Assembly (NCBI GenBank): GCA_964474895.1 | Contig: CAYYUK010000004.1 | Coordinates: 1-53,110 of the forward strand | Length of the DNA: 53,110 nt | Reading direction: 5' to 3' | Source of the DNA: CAYFNK01 sp964474895 | GTDB lineage: Archaea; Nanobdellota; Nanobdellia; SCGC-AAA011-G17; PNOQ01 | Part shown: piece by piece, positions 34,186 through 43,443 of the stretch | Position numbering within the stretch: position 1 is the stretch's first letter | Layout of the letters: each line of letters starts with the position of its first letter | Translations under genes and position numbers: made by a program | The notes under the pieces: generated by a model | Databases searched by the model: none | Seen by the model: the letters and a program-made list of their open reading frames with translations, nothing else | What the model was told of the DNA's origin: nothing

Positions 34186-34446
34186 TTATCTTGATTTCCC
34201 AGAAATTCTTCTAGCTTCTATTTCTGTTTCTCTAAGCATCAAAAGATCACCAATTTTAATAGGACCCTTAACATTTCTTCTCAAAAGTTTGCCCCTATCT
34301 CTTCCGTCAAGAACTTTACATCTAACTTGAGTAACTTCGCCCTTCATTCCAGTTCTCCCAACTATATCTTCAACCTTGCCAGGAACTGCAATGCTAAACA
34401 ACTGTTGCTTAGAATCTTTTTTTATTATTTTTTTCCTTTCAACCAT
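34186..34446 (-). CDS. rps28e: 30S ribosomal protein S28e
   Basis: 86 aa, slightly longer than usual through a basic N-terminus. The OB fold with VGRTGMKGEVTQVRCKVLDG and the invariant C-terminal LRETEIEARRI are diagnostic. Overlaps L7Ae by 8 bases; standard L7Ae-S28e-L24e order. Confidence 0.97.
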   Translation of the reverse strand: MVERKKIIKKDSKQQLFSIAVPGKVEDIVGRTGMKGEVTQVRCKVLDGRDRGKLLRRNVKGPIKIGDLLMLRETEIEARRISGKSR

Positions 34447-34771
34447 TTGTAAATTTCTTAATTAAGTTCTTAGATTCCCCTTCGACGATTATAGCAACTA
34501 CAGATGTGCCAACCATTAAACCAGCAGCACTTCCCAAATCATCTTTACTTGGAACTTCAACATATGGAATGCCTTTTTCTTTGCATAAAGGTTGCAAATG
34601 CATTACAACTTCTTTTGGAGAAACATCTTGTGAAACAACAACAAGTTTAGAAGCACCACGTTCAGTAGATTTAGTAACTTCGTTAGTACCTTTCTTTATT
34701 TTACCGCTTTTTCTAGCCAATTCTACGGCTTCATAAGCATCGTTTGCATTATTATTTTGATCTTCAGCCAT
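34439..34771 (-). CDS. rpl7ae: 50S ribosomal protein L7Ae
   Basis: 110 aa. K-turn-binding protein of the ribosome, box C/D sRNPs and RNase P. Seen: GKIKKGTNEVTKSTERGASKLV (RNA-binding NEVTK), VVVSQDVSPKEVVMHL and GSAAGLMVGTSVVAI. First gene of the seven-gene operon. GTGAGGT 4 bases before the ATG is a Shine-Dalgarno. Confidence 0.97.
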   Translation of the reverse strand: MAEDQNNNANDAYEAVELARKSGKIKKGTNEVTKSTERGASKLVVVSQDVSPKEVVMHLQPLCKEKGIPYVEVPSKDDLGSAAGLMVGTSVVAIIVEGESKNLIKKFTNG

Positions 34772-34775
34772 TTTT

Positions 34776-34825
34776 ACCTCACATGATTAATTACTTAAAT
34801 TCATGAAAAATTAGCGCTTTATAAA
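34776..34825 (-). promoter_or_regulatory. Promoter and ribosome binding site of the L7Ae operon
   Basis: AAAGATTTATAAAGCGC gives a BRE/TATA with TTTATAAA at 34818-34825, inside the 3' end of the hydrolase gene. GTGAGGT at 34776-34782 is the Shine-Dalgarno. The leader is about 20-25 nt. Confidence 0.6.
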
Positions 34826-35560
34826 TCTTTCTTTAGAATTCAAATATTGAGATATCTTCCAAGGCCTATAATGTGGCCATCCATGGTATCCTTCAATAGG
34901 TATTATTCTCGAATTTTTTAGTTTCTTTGCAAATTTTTTCTCAAAATCATAACTAAACAATCTATCATATCTAGCCAAAATTAAAGTAGTTGGACTTCTT
35001 ATTTTTTTAATTTTTACAGAATAATCTTTCTTATAATTCAAATCAACAACCTTCCAAAAATTATCATTTGACACATTTCTAACCATGTTACGAATATTTA
35101 TTCTAATTGAATTCAAAAAGATTACAGGATTTCTAAGAAGACCCAATAAAGAAATATAAACTAATTTTGAAAATAATTTGAATTTACTTTTATAATAAAC
35201 TAATCCTGCTGGTTCTGTAAGAATAAGTTCCTTAACCTTGTGCTTTGATGCATAATCTATTGCAGTTAAACAACCAGCGGAATGAGCAAAAATAGTAGGA
35301 TTTTTTATTTTTAATTGTTTCATAAAATCTTTTAAAATATCCGACATATCTGGAATAGATAAATATTTATTTGGAATTTCTGACTTACCATTCATTGGCA
35401 AATCGATAGCATAAACAGTGTAATGTACTTTCAAAATATCAATCAAAGAAAGGTAGCTTGAAGAATCACTAAGAACTCCATGGATAAGTATAATTGGCTT
35501 GCCCTTACTACCCTTCTTAATATAATTAATTAAGATATCTTGTACAACAACTTGCGGCAT
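34811..35560 (-). CDS. Alpha/beta-hydrolase fold protein
   Basis: 249 aa from the ATG ending at 35560 (MPQVVVQDILIN). ATTTAAAAGG about 25 bases upstream supports this start over one 19 codons earlier. Oxyanion-hole region IILIHGVLSD, nucleophile elbow FAHSAGCLTAI (Ser), candidate acid RYDRLF (Asp) and His in GYHGWPHYRP complete the triad. Could be an esterase, lipase or C-C hydrolase; substrate unknown. Divergence from the bacterial core suggests it is not housekeeping. Confidence 0.84.
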   Translation of the reverse strand: MPQVVVQDILINYIKKGSKGKPIILIHGVLSDSSSYLSLIDILKVHYTVYAIDLPMNGKSEIPNKYLSIPDMSDILKDFMKQLKIKNPTIFAHSAGCLTAIDYASKHKVKELILTEPAGLVYYKSKFKLFSKLVYISLLGLLRNPVIFLNSIRINIRNMVRNVSNDNFWKVVDLNYKKDYSVKIKKIRSPTTLILARYDRLFSYDFEKKFAKKLKNSRIIPIEGYHGWPHYRPWKISQYLNSKERFIKR

Positions 35561-35664
35561 AATTAGATTACTAAAATACTTCCTTTTAAATTCTTTGGGT
35601 AAATTAAGTAAAAGCATTCAATAATAACAATATTGTAAAAAATAATGGAACTAAATAAAAAATC

Positions 35665-36045
35665 CTACTCTTTAACGTGGGTAATCCAATACCATTTATC
35701 CTTGTTAGGACGAACTAGATTAATAACTTCTGGAAGTGCACCATTCAAAAACAAACCTTCTAAAGAATTACTTATGCCACTTTTAGTTACAACATCAACT
35801 GGACGAGATCCATCTTCTAATGGTGGAACGATGTTTCCCCCTCTAATATGTATGTCATATGTGCTACTATCGAGTCTTTTAACATATTTTAGATGGTTAA
35901 TATTTTCACCAGATTCAATTAAACTAACAGCAAATTTAGGAACTACGTCTGAAGTTTGATTACCAGCTTCATAAAATCCATGAAACCTAACTCTAAGAGC
36001 CCCCTCACCCTGATAAACAGGTTTACCGAGTTTATTTTTTTTCAT
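35665..36045 (-). CDS. Hypothetical protein, 126 aa
   Basis: Soluble, basic at the start, with EGALRVRFHGFYEAGNQ, YDIHIRGGNIVPP and a C-terminal NKDKWYWITHVKE. No family recognised and no membrane or metal motif. Its promoter AAAGATTTATAAATGCC lies at the end of the GluRS gene, about 25 bases before the ATG, so it is leaderless. Confidence 0.6.
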   Translation of the reverse strand: MKKNKLGKPVYQGEGALRVRFHGFYEAGNQTSDVVPKFAVSLIESGENINHLKYVKRLDSSTYDIHIRGGNIVPPLEDGSRPVDVVTKSGISNSLEGLFLNGALPEVINLVRPNKDKWYWITHVKE

Positions 36046-36080
36046 AGTGAATCCAGAACAAATGAGGCATTTATAAATCT

Positions 36081-37709
36081 TTACTTATGGCAGTAAATAA
36101 AGTTGTAAGTATCTCCTTTCTCTTCAAGCTTTGCAAAGAAATTTCTTTCAAACTGCACAATTTCACCAATTAAAACATTCTTGATATCATTTTCACAATA
36201 ACCATAAGCCAACTTACCATCAGGCATAAGAACCTTTGCCTTAACCAGATCACCACCAGGCAACCAGTGTAACATTTTAGTTTTCAAATTAGGATCAACT
36301 CCCTTAGAAACAAACTCTTTATTCTTAAAATTAAACAAATGCATGAATCTATAATTAACATCTTTTTCTAACTCATCCTGTACATAAAAATAACCATCTT
36401 TAGTTTCCAAAGTTCTATAACCGAATTCAGGATGATCTGGATGCAAAGGAATCTTAACTTTTTCATCAGGAGTTCTTTCAATCTTTATTCTCTTTGGGTC
36501 TTCAATAAAAAAGTATCTTTTAGTTTTATCATCAATTATTTCCCTATTAAAAGAAGCAAGAGCATCAATAGAAACATTTACATCTGATTTTCCAATTCCA
36601 GCCCCAGTAATAAATTTAATAATAGCACCAGCCTCAAAACCCCTCCTTCTAAAAGCCCTAATAGTCCCCAATCTTGGATCATCCCACCCACTAACTTCTC
36701 CAAGATCAATTAAGTTTCTTGCTTCAGAAGTACTTTTAACACCAGCAACCAATATTTTTCCGTTGTAAATAGTTTCAGGATATTTCCATTCAAAATAATC
36801 ATAAATATATTTTTGCCTATCACCGGAAACTCTTAAGTCAATACCCCTAAGAATATGTGTAACTTTGAATTCATGATCATCAATTGCAGAAGCAAAATTA
36901 AGCAATGGCCAAACTCTTGCCTTCGTATTTACCGGATGCTTATGTCCATCAATTATTCTAAATGCAACCCAATCTCTAACGGCCGGGTTGGGATTTTTCA
37001 AATCAGTTTTTATTCTTAAAACAGCTTCGCCAGGTTTATACTTATCAAACATATCCTTCCATCTATCGCTTTGGTATTTATCATAACATTCACATTTCAA
37101 ACCCTTTCTCAACAAATCTCTTTTTTTCTCAGTTTCACATGTACAAACATATGCTTTATTCATATTGATTAATTTTTTTGCATACTTGTAATATTTTTTC
37201 AACCTTTTTGATTGAGTAACAATTTTATTTGGTTTTATTCCAAGCCATCTCAAATCTTCACTAAACCATTTGTAGGCTTCTTTTATTGGAGCTTTTATTT
37301 TTGGATCTGTGTCATCAAATCTAAGAATATATTTACCACCATATTTTTTGGAAATAAACCAATTCCACAAAGCAGTTTTACAGTGTCCCAAAGAGGGGGG
37401 GCCATTTGGATTTGGTGCAAATCTAACAACCAATTTTTCAGTATTTTTTAACTCAGGAATTTTATCTTTCTCTTCTTTAACAATTACGTCAAATTCACCC
37501 AACTCTTTTAATTTATTTTTTTGTCTTTCTAGAGCCCAACCATTTATTTCATTAATATTTTCATTAACTTCCTTCGAAAGTTCCTTAACATTTTCTTTTA
37601 ACTCTGGATGTACTGCCAATATTTTACTGATTACAGAGCCAGTTTGGGCTTTTCCATTATGGCTAACTGCATTATCAAGAACAAATCGGATAATTTCTGA
37701 ATGATTCAT
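36081..37709 (-). CDS. gltX: Glutamyl-tRNA synthetase (archaeal type)
   Basis: 542-aa class I synthetase, probably non-discriminating as in archaea that lack GlnRS (inference). HIGH equivalent FAPNPNGPPSLGHCKTAL near 95-112, RFDDTDPK, and the KMSKS equivalent AGVKSTSEARN (STSEA form). The C-terminal half is a beta-barrel anticodon-binding domain, the GlnRS/archaeal GluRS type. Length matches the family. Charges tRNA-Glu (652-726) and perhaps tRNA-Gln (29196-29268). Confidence 0.95.
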   Translation of the reverse strand: MNHSEIIRFVLDNAVSHNGKAQTGSVISKILAVHPELKENVKELSKEVNENINEINGWALERQKNKLKELGEFDVIVKEEKDKIPELKNTEKLVVRFAPNPNGPPSLGHCKTALWNWFISKKYGGKYILRFDDTDPKIKAPIKEAYKWFSEDLRWLGIKPNKIVTQSKRLKKYYKYAKKLINMNKAYVCTCETEKKRDLLRKGLKCECYDKYQSDRWKDMFDKYKPGEAVLRIKTDLKNPNPAVRDWVAFRIIDGHKHPVNTKARVWPLLNFASAIDDHEFKVTHILRGIDLRVSGDRQKYIYDYFEWKYPETIYNGKILVAGVKSTSEARNLIDLGEVSGWDDPRLGTIRAFRRRGFEAGAIIKFITGAGIGKSDVNVSIDALASFNREIIDDKTKRYFFIEDPKRIKIERTPDEKVKIPLHPDHPEFGYRTLETKDGYFYVQDELEKDVNYRFMHLFNFKNKEFVSKGVDPNLKTKMLHWLPGGDLVKAKVLMPDGKLAYGYCENDIKNVLIGEIVQFERNFFAKLEEKGDTYNFIYCHK

Positions 37710-37745
37710 AACCTAGATGATTTCATTCAAATTTATAAAACTAAC

Positions 37746-38057
37746 TTAATTTGAAAGATCAGATGCCTTATTCTTAATTCTCTCGATGGCTTCTTCCATT
37801 TCCTTAGGTAAGGCCACATTGTAAAGATCTGCAAGAATAACTATAAACATCATAACATCTGCGAGCTCATTACCAACCTTACTCGCATCAAATTTTTCGG
37901 GCCTATGGTGCTCATCTGTCAAATGTCTTGCAACTTCTCCTACCTCTTCAACAAGATGAATAAGAGCACTTTGTTTCGTATGTTTTGTCCTGTTTGGCAA
38001 TTCTTCCAATTCAGAAGCAACCTTTAACACTTTATCCTGAAAATCATTTATATCCAT
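37746..38057 (-). CDS. MazG-like nucleotide pyrophosphohydrolase
   Basis: 103 aa all-alpha NTP pyrophosphatase. Metal-binding EEVGEVARHL (ExxE) near 31-40 and NELADVMMFIVILAD (ExxD) near 63-77 are the signature. Hydrolyses (d)NTPs to monophosphates, often non-canonical ones. The gene is 36 bases upstream of GltX on the same strand. Confidence 0.93.
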   Translation of the reverse strand: MDINDFQDKVLKVASELEELPNRTKHTKQSALIHLVEEVGEVARHLTDEHHRPEKFDASKVGNELADVMMFIVILADLYNVALPKEMEEAIERIKNKASDLSN

Positions 38058-38138
38058 GAAATAGGAATTAAAAACAAATTTATAAAATTACCTGACCGAA
38101 AACCTTTTAAATAACTGTTGTCACGAAAAAGTAACAAA

Positions 38139-38483
38139 ATGAATATAAAAAACAAAGCAACAAAAACACTAGCAGGACTTGTTTTATTTGCTACAATAAA
38201 TGGTTGTGCCATATTGGATCCATACTATGAGGCAGTTAAAAAAGTACATTCTGCACCAACAATAGAAACAAAGGTTCCAGAGGACAAAGTATACCTTAGA
38301 TTTCAAGAAGAAGCGGTTATGCATGGTAAACCTACTTATTATGCATTTATAGAAGAACTCTATAAAAGGAATGAAGGAAATATTATTCAGCCCGGAAAAC
38401 AAAGACATCAATTCTATTTCAAAAGCCAACCAATAAACTGGCCAGATGTTGATTGTGATGGCTTTGCAGGAAATGCGAGATAA
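38139..38483 (+). CDS. Putative lipoprotein, 114 aa
   Basis: Starts at the ATG at 38139: MNIKNKATKTLAGLVLFATINGC, a basic N-region, hydrophobic stretch and Cys that fits a lipobox only loosely (I at -3, N at -2, G at -1). The upstream in-frame TTG is unlikely, as CTTTTAAATAAC lies about 25-35 bases before this ATG. The mature part is unrecognised. A signal peptidase II gene is at 43444-43842. Confidence 0.62.
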   Translation: MNIKNKATKTLAGLVLFATINGCAILDPYYEAVKKVHSAPTIETKVPEDKVYLRFQEEAVMHGKPTYYAFIEELYKRNEGNIIQPGKQRHQFYFKSQPINWPDVDCDGFAGNAR

Positions 38484-38508
38484 CTAAACTGTCAAATCTA
38501 GATAATCA

Positions 38509-39132
38509 TCACAAAACTAAATCTAAATGATTATAACCTTTATTTCTCATTTCTTCATAGAATCTAGCAGTCAACAATAATAAATTTACACAATCTTCAT
38601 CATGTCCGATTCCATACAAATGTTCAAAATGTTTTAACATAAATGGTCTTATTCTCTCTGGCGACAATTTCTTTACAATTCTTTTTATCTTAGTAATTTC
38701 ATTATCGGATAATGATTTAAGCTCATCATCTGCCTTTTTTTCCAATTCACCCATGTGGGTTGTTAATTCAAGAACCTCTTTGCTTTGGCTACCACAAGTA
38801 TCTAAGAGCAACTTATCCCATTCACCATAAAAAATGCATGGTGCTTGAGATTTTCTTAACTCACTAAGTCGTTCACCCACAAAATAATCAACATCGTACC
38901 ATCCATTAGAAGAAAGAATAATTTCCCTACAATAACCCATTCTTGTTTTAGAAGGAAAATGCAAGGGGTATTTATCTAAAAATGCATGAAACCATTCACC
39001 CTCACGGTCATTATTTTTAGACTCATTAAAAAACCATTTAAGGTCACCATGTAAAAGAGGAAAATTATCGCGAGAAATCTTTTCCCAAAGAATATCTTGT
39101 GGGGGATCAATTACTTCAGTAGTTTCAACCAT
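38509..39132 (-). CDS. Hypothetical protein, 207 aa
   Basis: Soluble, acidic, Trp/Phe-rich N-terminal half (FPLLHGDLKWFF, GYCREIILSSNGWYDVD), helical C-terminal half with repeated charged segments (KKADDELKSLSDNEITKIKRI). Cys residues are few. No recognisable family. Its start at 39132 is followed by a tail-to-tail arrangement with the lipoprotein gene. Confidence 0.6.
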   Translation of the reverse strand: MVETTEVIDPPQDILWEKISRDNFPLLHGDLKWFFNESKNNDREGEWFHAFLDKYPLHFPSKTRMGYCREIILSSNGWYDVDYFVGERLSELRKSQAPCIFYGEWDKLLLDTCGSQSKEVLELTTHMGELEKKADDELKSLSDNEITKIKRIVKKLSPERIRPFMLKHFEHLYGIGHDEDCVNLLLLTARFYEEMRNKGYNHLDLVL

Positions 39133-39212
39133 AAAAAAACAAATAACAGCTGTATTTTAAACATTGTGATTCCACAGTTAATCTTTTAAAATTGCCATAA
39201 CAAAAAATACTA

Positions 39213-39647
39213 ATGAATAAATTAAACAAATTAACAAATAAAGAAATAAAATCAATCTTGAGAAAAATAGAAGAAAGATATGATATAGACAAGCTAGAAA
39301 ACAACTACATTTTCTTCTCGAACAAAGAAGGAAAAGTCTACATAATCAATAAAGAAGTTTCAAAAGTAAAAGATAGATTAGCCTCACATGGGATATATTT
39401 CTGTAAATATGAAAAAGATGGAATAAGACTAAGTATAGAAGGTTCAATGTTAATAAAAAAACCAAAGAAAAATATAATAAAAATAGATAAAGAACAGTTT
39501 CTAGACTGGATGGAAGGAAATGATATCTTTCTTGAAGACAAACAAGGATATTTTTTACTAGAATATGATGGTATGATCATAGGTTGTACCAAAGGAAATT
39601 CGGAAAATTTAAGAAATTTTGTACCAAAACACCGTAGAAGCCACTAA
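39213..39647 (+). CDS. PUA-like RNA-binding protein (COG3270/NIP7-like)
   Basis: 144 aa. A basic alpha/beta N-terminal half (INKEVSKVKDRLASHGIYFCKY) precedes a PUA-like C-terminal barrel, LEDKQGYFLLEYDGMIIGCTKG, ending NFVPKHRRSH. That is the pattern seen in PUA domains of NOL1/NOP2 methyltransferases and related ribosome-biogenesis proteins. It has no catalytic domain of its own. Likely rRNA or tRNA binding; family assignment is moderate. The methyltransferase gene follows 38 bases later. Confidence 0.62.
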   Translation: MNKLNKLTNKEIKSILRKIEERYDIDKLENNYIFFSNKEGKVYIINKEVSKVKDRLASHGIYFCKYEKDGIRLSIEGSMLIKKPKKNIIKIDKEQFLDWMEGNDIFLEDKQGYFLLEYDGMIIGCTKGNSENLRNFVPKHRRSH

Positions 39648-39685
39648 TTACAAAGTTTTTTAAATTAAAGATCTTACAAAAGTTT

Positions 39686-40297
39686 ATGAAAGATATGTTA
39701 AAATTAGCGGTGCAAACATACAACAAAATAGCTAAAATTTATTCTGAGCACACCTACGGAAAAATTGTCCAATATCAAGCAACTAAATTTATGTCCCTCC
39801 TAAAGGGAAAGAAAATTCTCGACGTGGGCTGCGGCTCTGGAAGGGATGTTGAATACTTTTTGCAAGAAGGATATGAGCCAATAGGTATAGATTTATCTGA
39901 AAAAATGTTGTTAGAAGCAAGAAAAAAGGTGAAAGCAAAAAACGTTTTCAAAAAAATGGACTTTACTGATTTAAAATTTAAAGAAGAAACTTTTGACGGT
40001 GTTTGGGCAATGGCAGCACTTTATCACATACCTAGAAAAAATGTTACAGATATTTTAAGAGGATTTAATAAAGTTCTAAAGAAAAAAGGATTAATTTACA
40101 TTGCAGTTGAAGAAGGAGAAGGTCAAAAAGAAGTAAGGGAAGAAAAATATGGAAACGAACCAAGACCATTTACATATTTCAACGAAAAAGAAATGCACGA
40201 TTTTTTATATGAAGCGGGCTTTAAAATAATAGGTTCAGAGGTGAACGACACAAATGAAACGAAGTGGATCGAAATCTTCGCAAGGAAAGAAGAATAA
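39686..40297 (+). CDS. Class I SAM-dependent methyltransferase
   Basis: 203 aa with motif I LDVGCGSGRDVEYF near residues 45-58, motif II EPIGIDLSEKML, and the DGVWAMAALYHIPRK catalytic-strand region. The substrate is unknown; the family includes small-molecule and quinone-type enzymes. It overlaps the next membrane gene by 44 bases. Confidence 0.9.
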   Translation: MKDMLKLAVQTYNKIAKIYSEHTYGKIVQYQATKFMSLLKGKKILDVGCGSGRDVEYFLQEGYEPIGIDLSEKMLLEARKKVKAKNVFKKMDFTDLKFKEETFDGVWAMAALYHIPRKNVTDILRGFNKVLKKKGLIYIAVEEGEGQKEVREEKYGNEPRPFTYFNEKEMHDFLYEAGFKIIGSEVNDTNETKWIEIFARKEE

Positions 40298-40628
40298 ATT
40301 CCTATATTGGTTACCAAGGATACTTTCATTACTATTGATAGCATTCTTCTTACTATTCTCTTTAGATGTTTTTTCAGAAGAATCTCTTTGGTGGGAAATG
40401 ATCTTTGGATTTTTCATGCACAATATTCCAACATTGGTTTTAGGCGGGTTAACTTGGCTAGCTTGGAAAAAAGAAAAAATCGGTGGAATAGTTTTCATAT
40501 TATTAGCAATTGCATTCACAATATTCTTTAAAACTTACACAAACATTTTTAGTATACTAACAATAACTGGAGTTCCACTTTTAATTGGAATTTTATATTT
40601 GTTAAATCACTATAAGAAAATCTTTTAA
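40254..40628 (+). CDS. Small hypothetical membrane protein, 124 aa
   Basis: Basic N-terminus (MKRSGSKSSQGKKNK) then four hydrophobic segments (about 18-36, 46-65, 73-92, 97-116). Family not recognised. The start lies inside the methyltransferase gene in another frame, so the pair is likely cotranscribed. Confidence 0.58.
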   Translation: MKRSGSKSSQGKKNKFLYWLPRILSLLLIAFFLLFSLDVFSEESLWWEMIFGFFMHNIPTLVLGGLTWLAWKKEKIGGIVFILLAIAFTIFFKTYTNIFSILTITGVPLLIGILYLLNHYKKIF

Positions 40629-40650
40629 ACATCATATCTTTTTTATTCTC

Positions 40651-41505
40651 ATGAATAAAGAGCGCTTAGGATTAATTGAAATTTTATTCGCATCCTTTTT
40701 ATTTGGATTCCTTCCAATAATGGTTAAACTTGGGAATAATCTTGGTGCCTACAATTTGTCTTTCTATAGAATTTTAATTTCTGCGATTTCCCTACTACCA
40801 TTATTTTTATTATTTAAGAAATTCAAATTAATTCCTTTCAAATATGAGAAAGGTAAGTTAGTACTCTTTGGAGCAATTCACGGATTTATTATCTTGGGAT
40901 ATTTTTTAGCAATAGAATATTTATCGATAGCTTCAGCAGTTATCTTGTTATATTCTTCTTCGATTTGGATAGTTTTGTTTTCTAATCTAATTCTAAAAGA
41001 AAAAATCACAAATAGAACGATATTCGCATTAATAGTATCATTTATTGGATTAATATTAATTTTATCACCAACAAATTTTTTCCTTAAAGAAAGTTTATTT
41101 GGTTCAATTGCAGGCCTACTTGCAGGAATCGGATTTGGTTTAGTTTACGTTCTTTCAAAAACATTCAAGAAATATGATAAAGTATCACTAACTTTTTGGC
41201 AAAATTTGATTGCAATCCCCTTTGTTATACCATTATTATTCATTAATCCAATATTAACATTTTCAACAAAAGACATTTGGATTATATTACTGATTGGAGT
41301 AGTTTTTACAACCCTGCCATTTATTTTGGTTTACAAAGGATTTGAAAAAGTAAAAGCCCAAAAAGGAGGGGTTATAATACTCCTAGACATAATATTTCCT
41401 ATATTACTTGCTTTTATTATCTTTAGTGAGTTTCCAACAGTAATTGAAACAGTTGGAGGATTATTGATAATTTTAGGATCTTTCATAGTTTTTAATCAAA
41501 AATAA
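40651..41505 (+). CDS. EamA/DMT-family permease
   Basis: 284 aa, about ten membrane helices in two EamA repeats (residues about 1-140 and 145-284). Typical elements: SFYRILISAISLLPL in repeat 1, and KGFEKVKAQKGGVIILLDIIFP with VIETVGGLLIILGSF in repeat 2. Likely an inner-membrane exporter of metabolites; substrate unknown. 22 bases after the small membrane gene. Confidence 0.9.
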   Translation: MNKERLGLIEILFASFLFGFLPIMVKLGNNLGAYNLSFYRILISAISLLPLFLLFKKFKLIPFKYEKGKLVLFGAIHGFIILGYFLAIEYLSIASAVILLYSSSIWIVLFSNLILKEKITNRTIFALIVSFIGLILILSPTNFFLKESLFGSIAGLLAGIGFGLVYVLSKTFKKYDKVSLTFWQNLIAIPFVIPLLFINPILTFSTKDIWIILLIGVVFTTLPFILVYKGFEKVKAQKGGVIILLDIIFPILLAFIIFSEFPTVIETVGGLLIILGSFIVFNQK

Positions 41506-41562
41506 AATTAGAACCAAGTAAGTAGTTTAGAAATTACTTATTAAAATATTACGAAAAGAATC

Positions 41563-42507
41563 TTAGAACTTCTTCCTAATTGGACCAATGATGTCAATCA
41601 AATAATCACCAACAGCTTTCTTCAAATCAACAGGATGGACATTTTTCTTAAAGAATTCCTTTTCCAACTTACTAAACTCAGTAAATTCTAAGTCTCCACC
41701 GAACTTTTCATCTCTAGAAATAACAAACTTATCAATACGGGGAAAAACAATTAACTGAGCAATCTGTAAAACGGGATTATCCTCTCCAACAGGGCAATAA
41801 GCTTTCTTCAATTTACTTCTAATCTTCTCATCAGTATCTCTAATTGAAATAAAAGAATTAGGTTCACTAGAACTCATCTTAGAACCAGGACCAGACAAAC
41901 CATCAATCAAGGGAGTATGAACAAACACAGGAACTTTATACTCAAGATCTTTAAACTTCTCAACACCCATCATATGAATCTTACGCTGTTCAATTCCAGA
42001 TTGAACCACATCAACACCCAAATGTTTTATATCTACTATTTGCATTAAAGGATAAATAACTTGACTAACTTTTGCTTGGTCAACATCCCTTGCAACTTTC
42101 TGCATACTTCTCAAAGCCCTGTTCATAGTAGTATTAGCAGCCAACTTCAACAAGTCATCTTGATATTCTTTCTTTCTCTGAAAAGATGAACCAACAACAA
42201 ACTCTGCTTTACTCAATCCGGCAGCCCTGAAACCAGCTTTCCAAGTTTTAACTTGCTCATTAATAAAATCCCAATCACCTTTTTTATTAAGATAAGTATG
42301 CCAATCTGCAAAAAGAACTTTAACTTTAAAACCAGCTTTTTCCAAATCAACTAATTTTGTAATTGTAACTAAATGTCCCAAATGTATTTCACCAGAAGTT
42401 TCGTAACCACAATAACAAATGGGATTACTTTTATTCAAAGTTTTCCTTAAATCCTTCTCATTAATAATTTCAACAGAATTTCTTTTTACTAATTCTATCT
42501 TATCCAT
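41563..42507 (-). CDS. tyrS: Tyrosyl-tRNA synthetase
   Basis: 314-aa class I synthetase of the archaeal type. HIGH equivalent ETSGEIHLGHLVT, Tyr-binding VIYPLMQIVDIKHLGVDVVQ, and KMSKS equivalent GSKMSSSEPNS. The start at 42507 (MDKIELVKR) is preferred: TTTATAATTA is about 25 bases upstream, giving a leaderless mRNA; an ATG three codons earlier is possible. Confidence 0.96.
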   Translation of the reverse strand: MDKIELVKRNSVEIINEKDLRKTLNKSNPICYCGYETSGEIHLGHLVTITKLVDLEKAGFKVKVLFADWHTYLNKKGDWDFINEQVKTWKAGFRAAGLSKAEFVVGSSFQRKKEYQDDLLKLAANTTMNRALRSMQKVARDVDQAKVSQVIYPLMQIVDIKHLGVDVVQSGIEQRKIHMMGVEKFKDLEYKVPVFVHTPLIDGLSGPGSKMSSSEPNSFISIRDTDEKIRSKLKKAYCPVGEDNPVLQIAQLIVFPRIDKFVISRDEKFGGDLEFTEFSKLEKEFFKKNVHPVDLKKAVGDYLIDIIGPIRKKF

Positions 42508-42529
42508 GATCAACATCTGTTTATCTTAA

Positions 42530-42982
42530 TTATAAAGTTTTCTCTTGAAGACTATCTCTAGGTTTTCTAGAATACCTTTGAGAAATGATAGCGTTTTCGT
42601 TTGGGATAGGATCATTAACTGATTTGGGGTATTGTTGGGTAGCACCATGTTTGCTTCTTTTAGCGTGAGTCTCTGGATCAAGAGGCATAATAGCAAGAAC
42701 AGGAACATTATAAGAGGAACTAGTATGTGTTACAGATGGGGGAATTACAACCATAACAAGGCCAGATAAATCATAATAATCTGCTGATGAAACAAAATCA
42801 GAAGAAGAAAAAGATTCTGGACACGTTCTTTGATATGTTGGATCTTCTTCATAGAAATATGGAGCCCTAATAAAAGGAAGTTTATCAGTAGTATTCTGAT
42901 TTAAATTATGCTCCAATGAGAAAGGAAGAGACAACAAAAAACCATAACTCAATACTCGTTCAAAATAAGTAGACAAATTCAT
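42530..42982 (-). CDS. Hypothetical protein, possibly secreted, 150 aa
   Basis: From the ATG at 42982: MNLSTYFERVLSYGFLLSLPFSLE, a weak signal-like segment, then a Pro/Ser-rich body (YNVPVLAIMPLDPETHAKRS) with a charged C-terminus. Family unknown. TTTATAATTTATT about 20-30 bases upstream supports this start over one 21 codons earlier. Confidence 0.5.
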   Translation of the reverse strand: MNLSTYFERVLSYGFLLSLPFSLEHNLNQNTTDKLPFIRAPYFYEEDPTYQRTCPESFSSSDFVSSADYYDLSGLVMVVIPPSVTHTSSSYNVPVLAIMPLDPETHAKRSKHGATQQYPKSVNDPIPNENAIISQRYSRKPRDSLQEKTL

Positions 42983-43019
42983 ATAAAAAGCGATGGATAA
43001 TAAATTATAAAGTTTTCTC

Positions 43020-43421
43020 TTATTTCTCTTCAAACAGTTCACCATTAATCATAACTCTACCATAAGAATCAAGCATTTGATAATGTTGAGAAAAACGATT
43101 TATTTCATCAACATGACTAGAATTTTGATGACGTCCTAAAAATATCCCCAATGTATCACCCGGAGCTATTAAACAACCAAGTCTTGTACTTTCTATATCC
43201 CCATAAACACTTAAAGTTTTCATTCCATAATCAGTTACAAAACCAACGGTACATATATCGACATTACTAGCCCTTCTTTGTAATTCGGGACTAGTTTTGA
43301 CTACACCCCTCACCCAAAGATTAGGTTCAGGATTAAAAACTGGAGAATCACTAGCATCCCTAGCAAAAGAATTTACACCATACAACAATAAGCTGCCAAC
43401 CAATAATTCTTTCAAAACCAT
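43020..43421 (-). CDS. Secreted hypothetical protein, 133 aa
   Basis: Signal peptide MVLKELLVGSLLLYGVNSFA with likely cleavage before RDASDSP. The mature protein is beta-rich (VDICTVGFVTDYGMKTLSVY, GDTLGIFLGR) with two Cys. No family recognised. It lies 22 bases downstream of lspA on the same strand. Confidence 0.6.
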   Translation of the reverse strand: MVLKELLVGSLLLYGVNSFARDASDSPVFNPEPNLWVRGVVKTSPELQRRASNVDICTVGFVTDYGMKTLSVYGDIESTRLGCLIAPGDTLGIFLGRHQNSSHVDEINRFSQHYQMLDSYGRVMINGELFEEK

Positions 43422-43443
43422 AAAAACGCAAATAGAATATTAA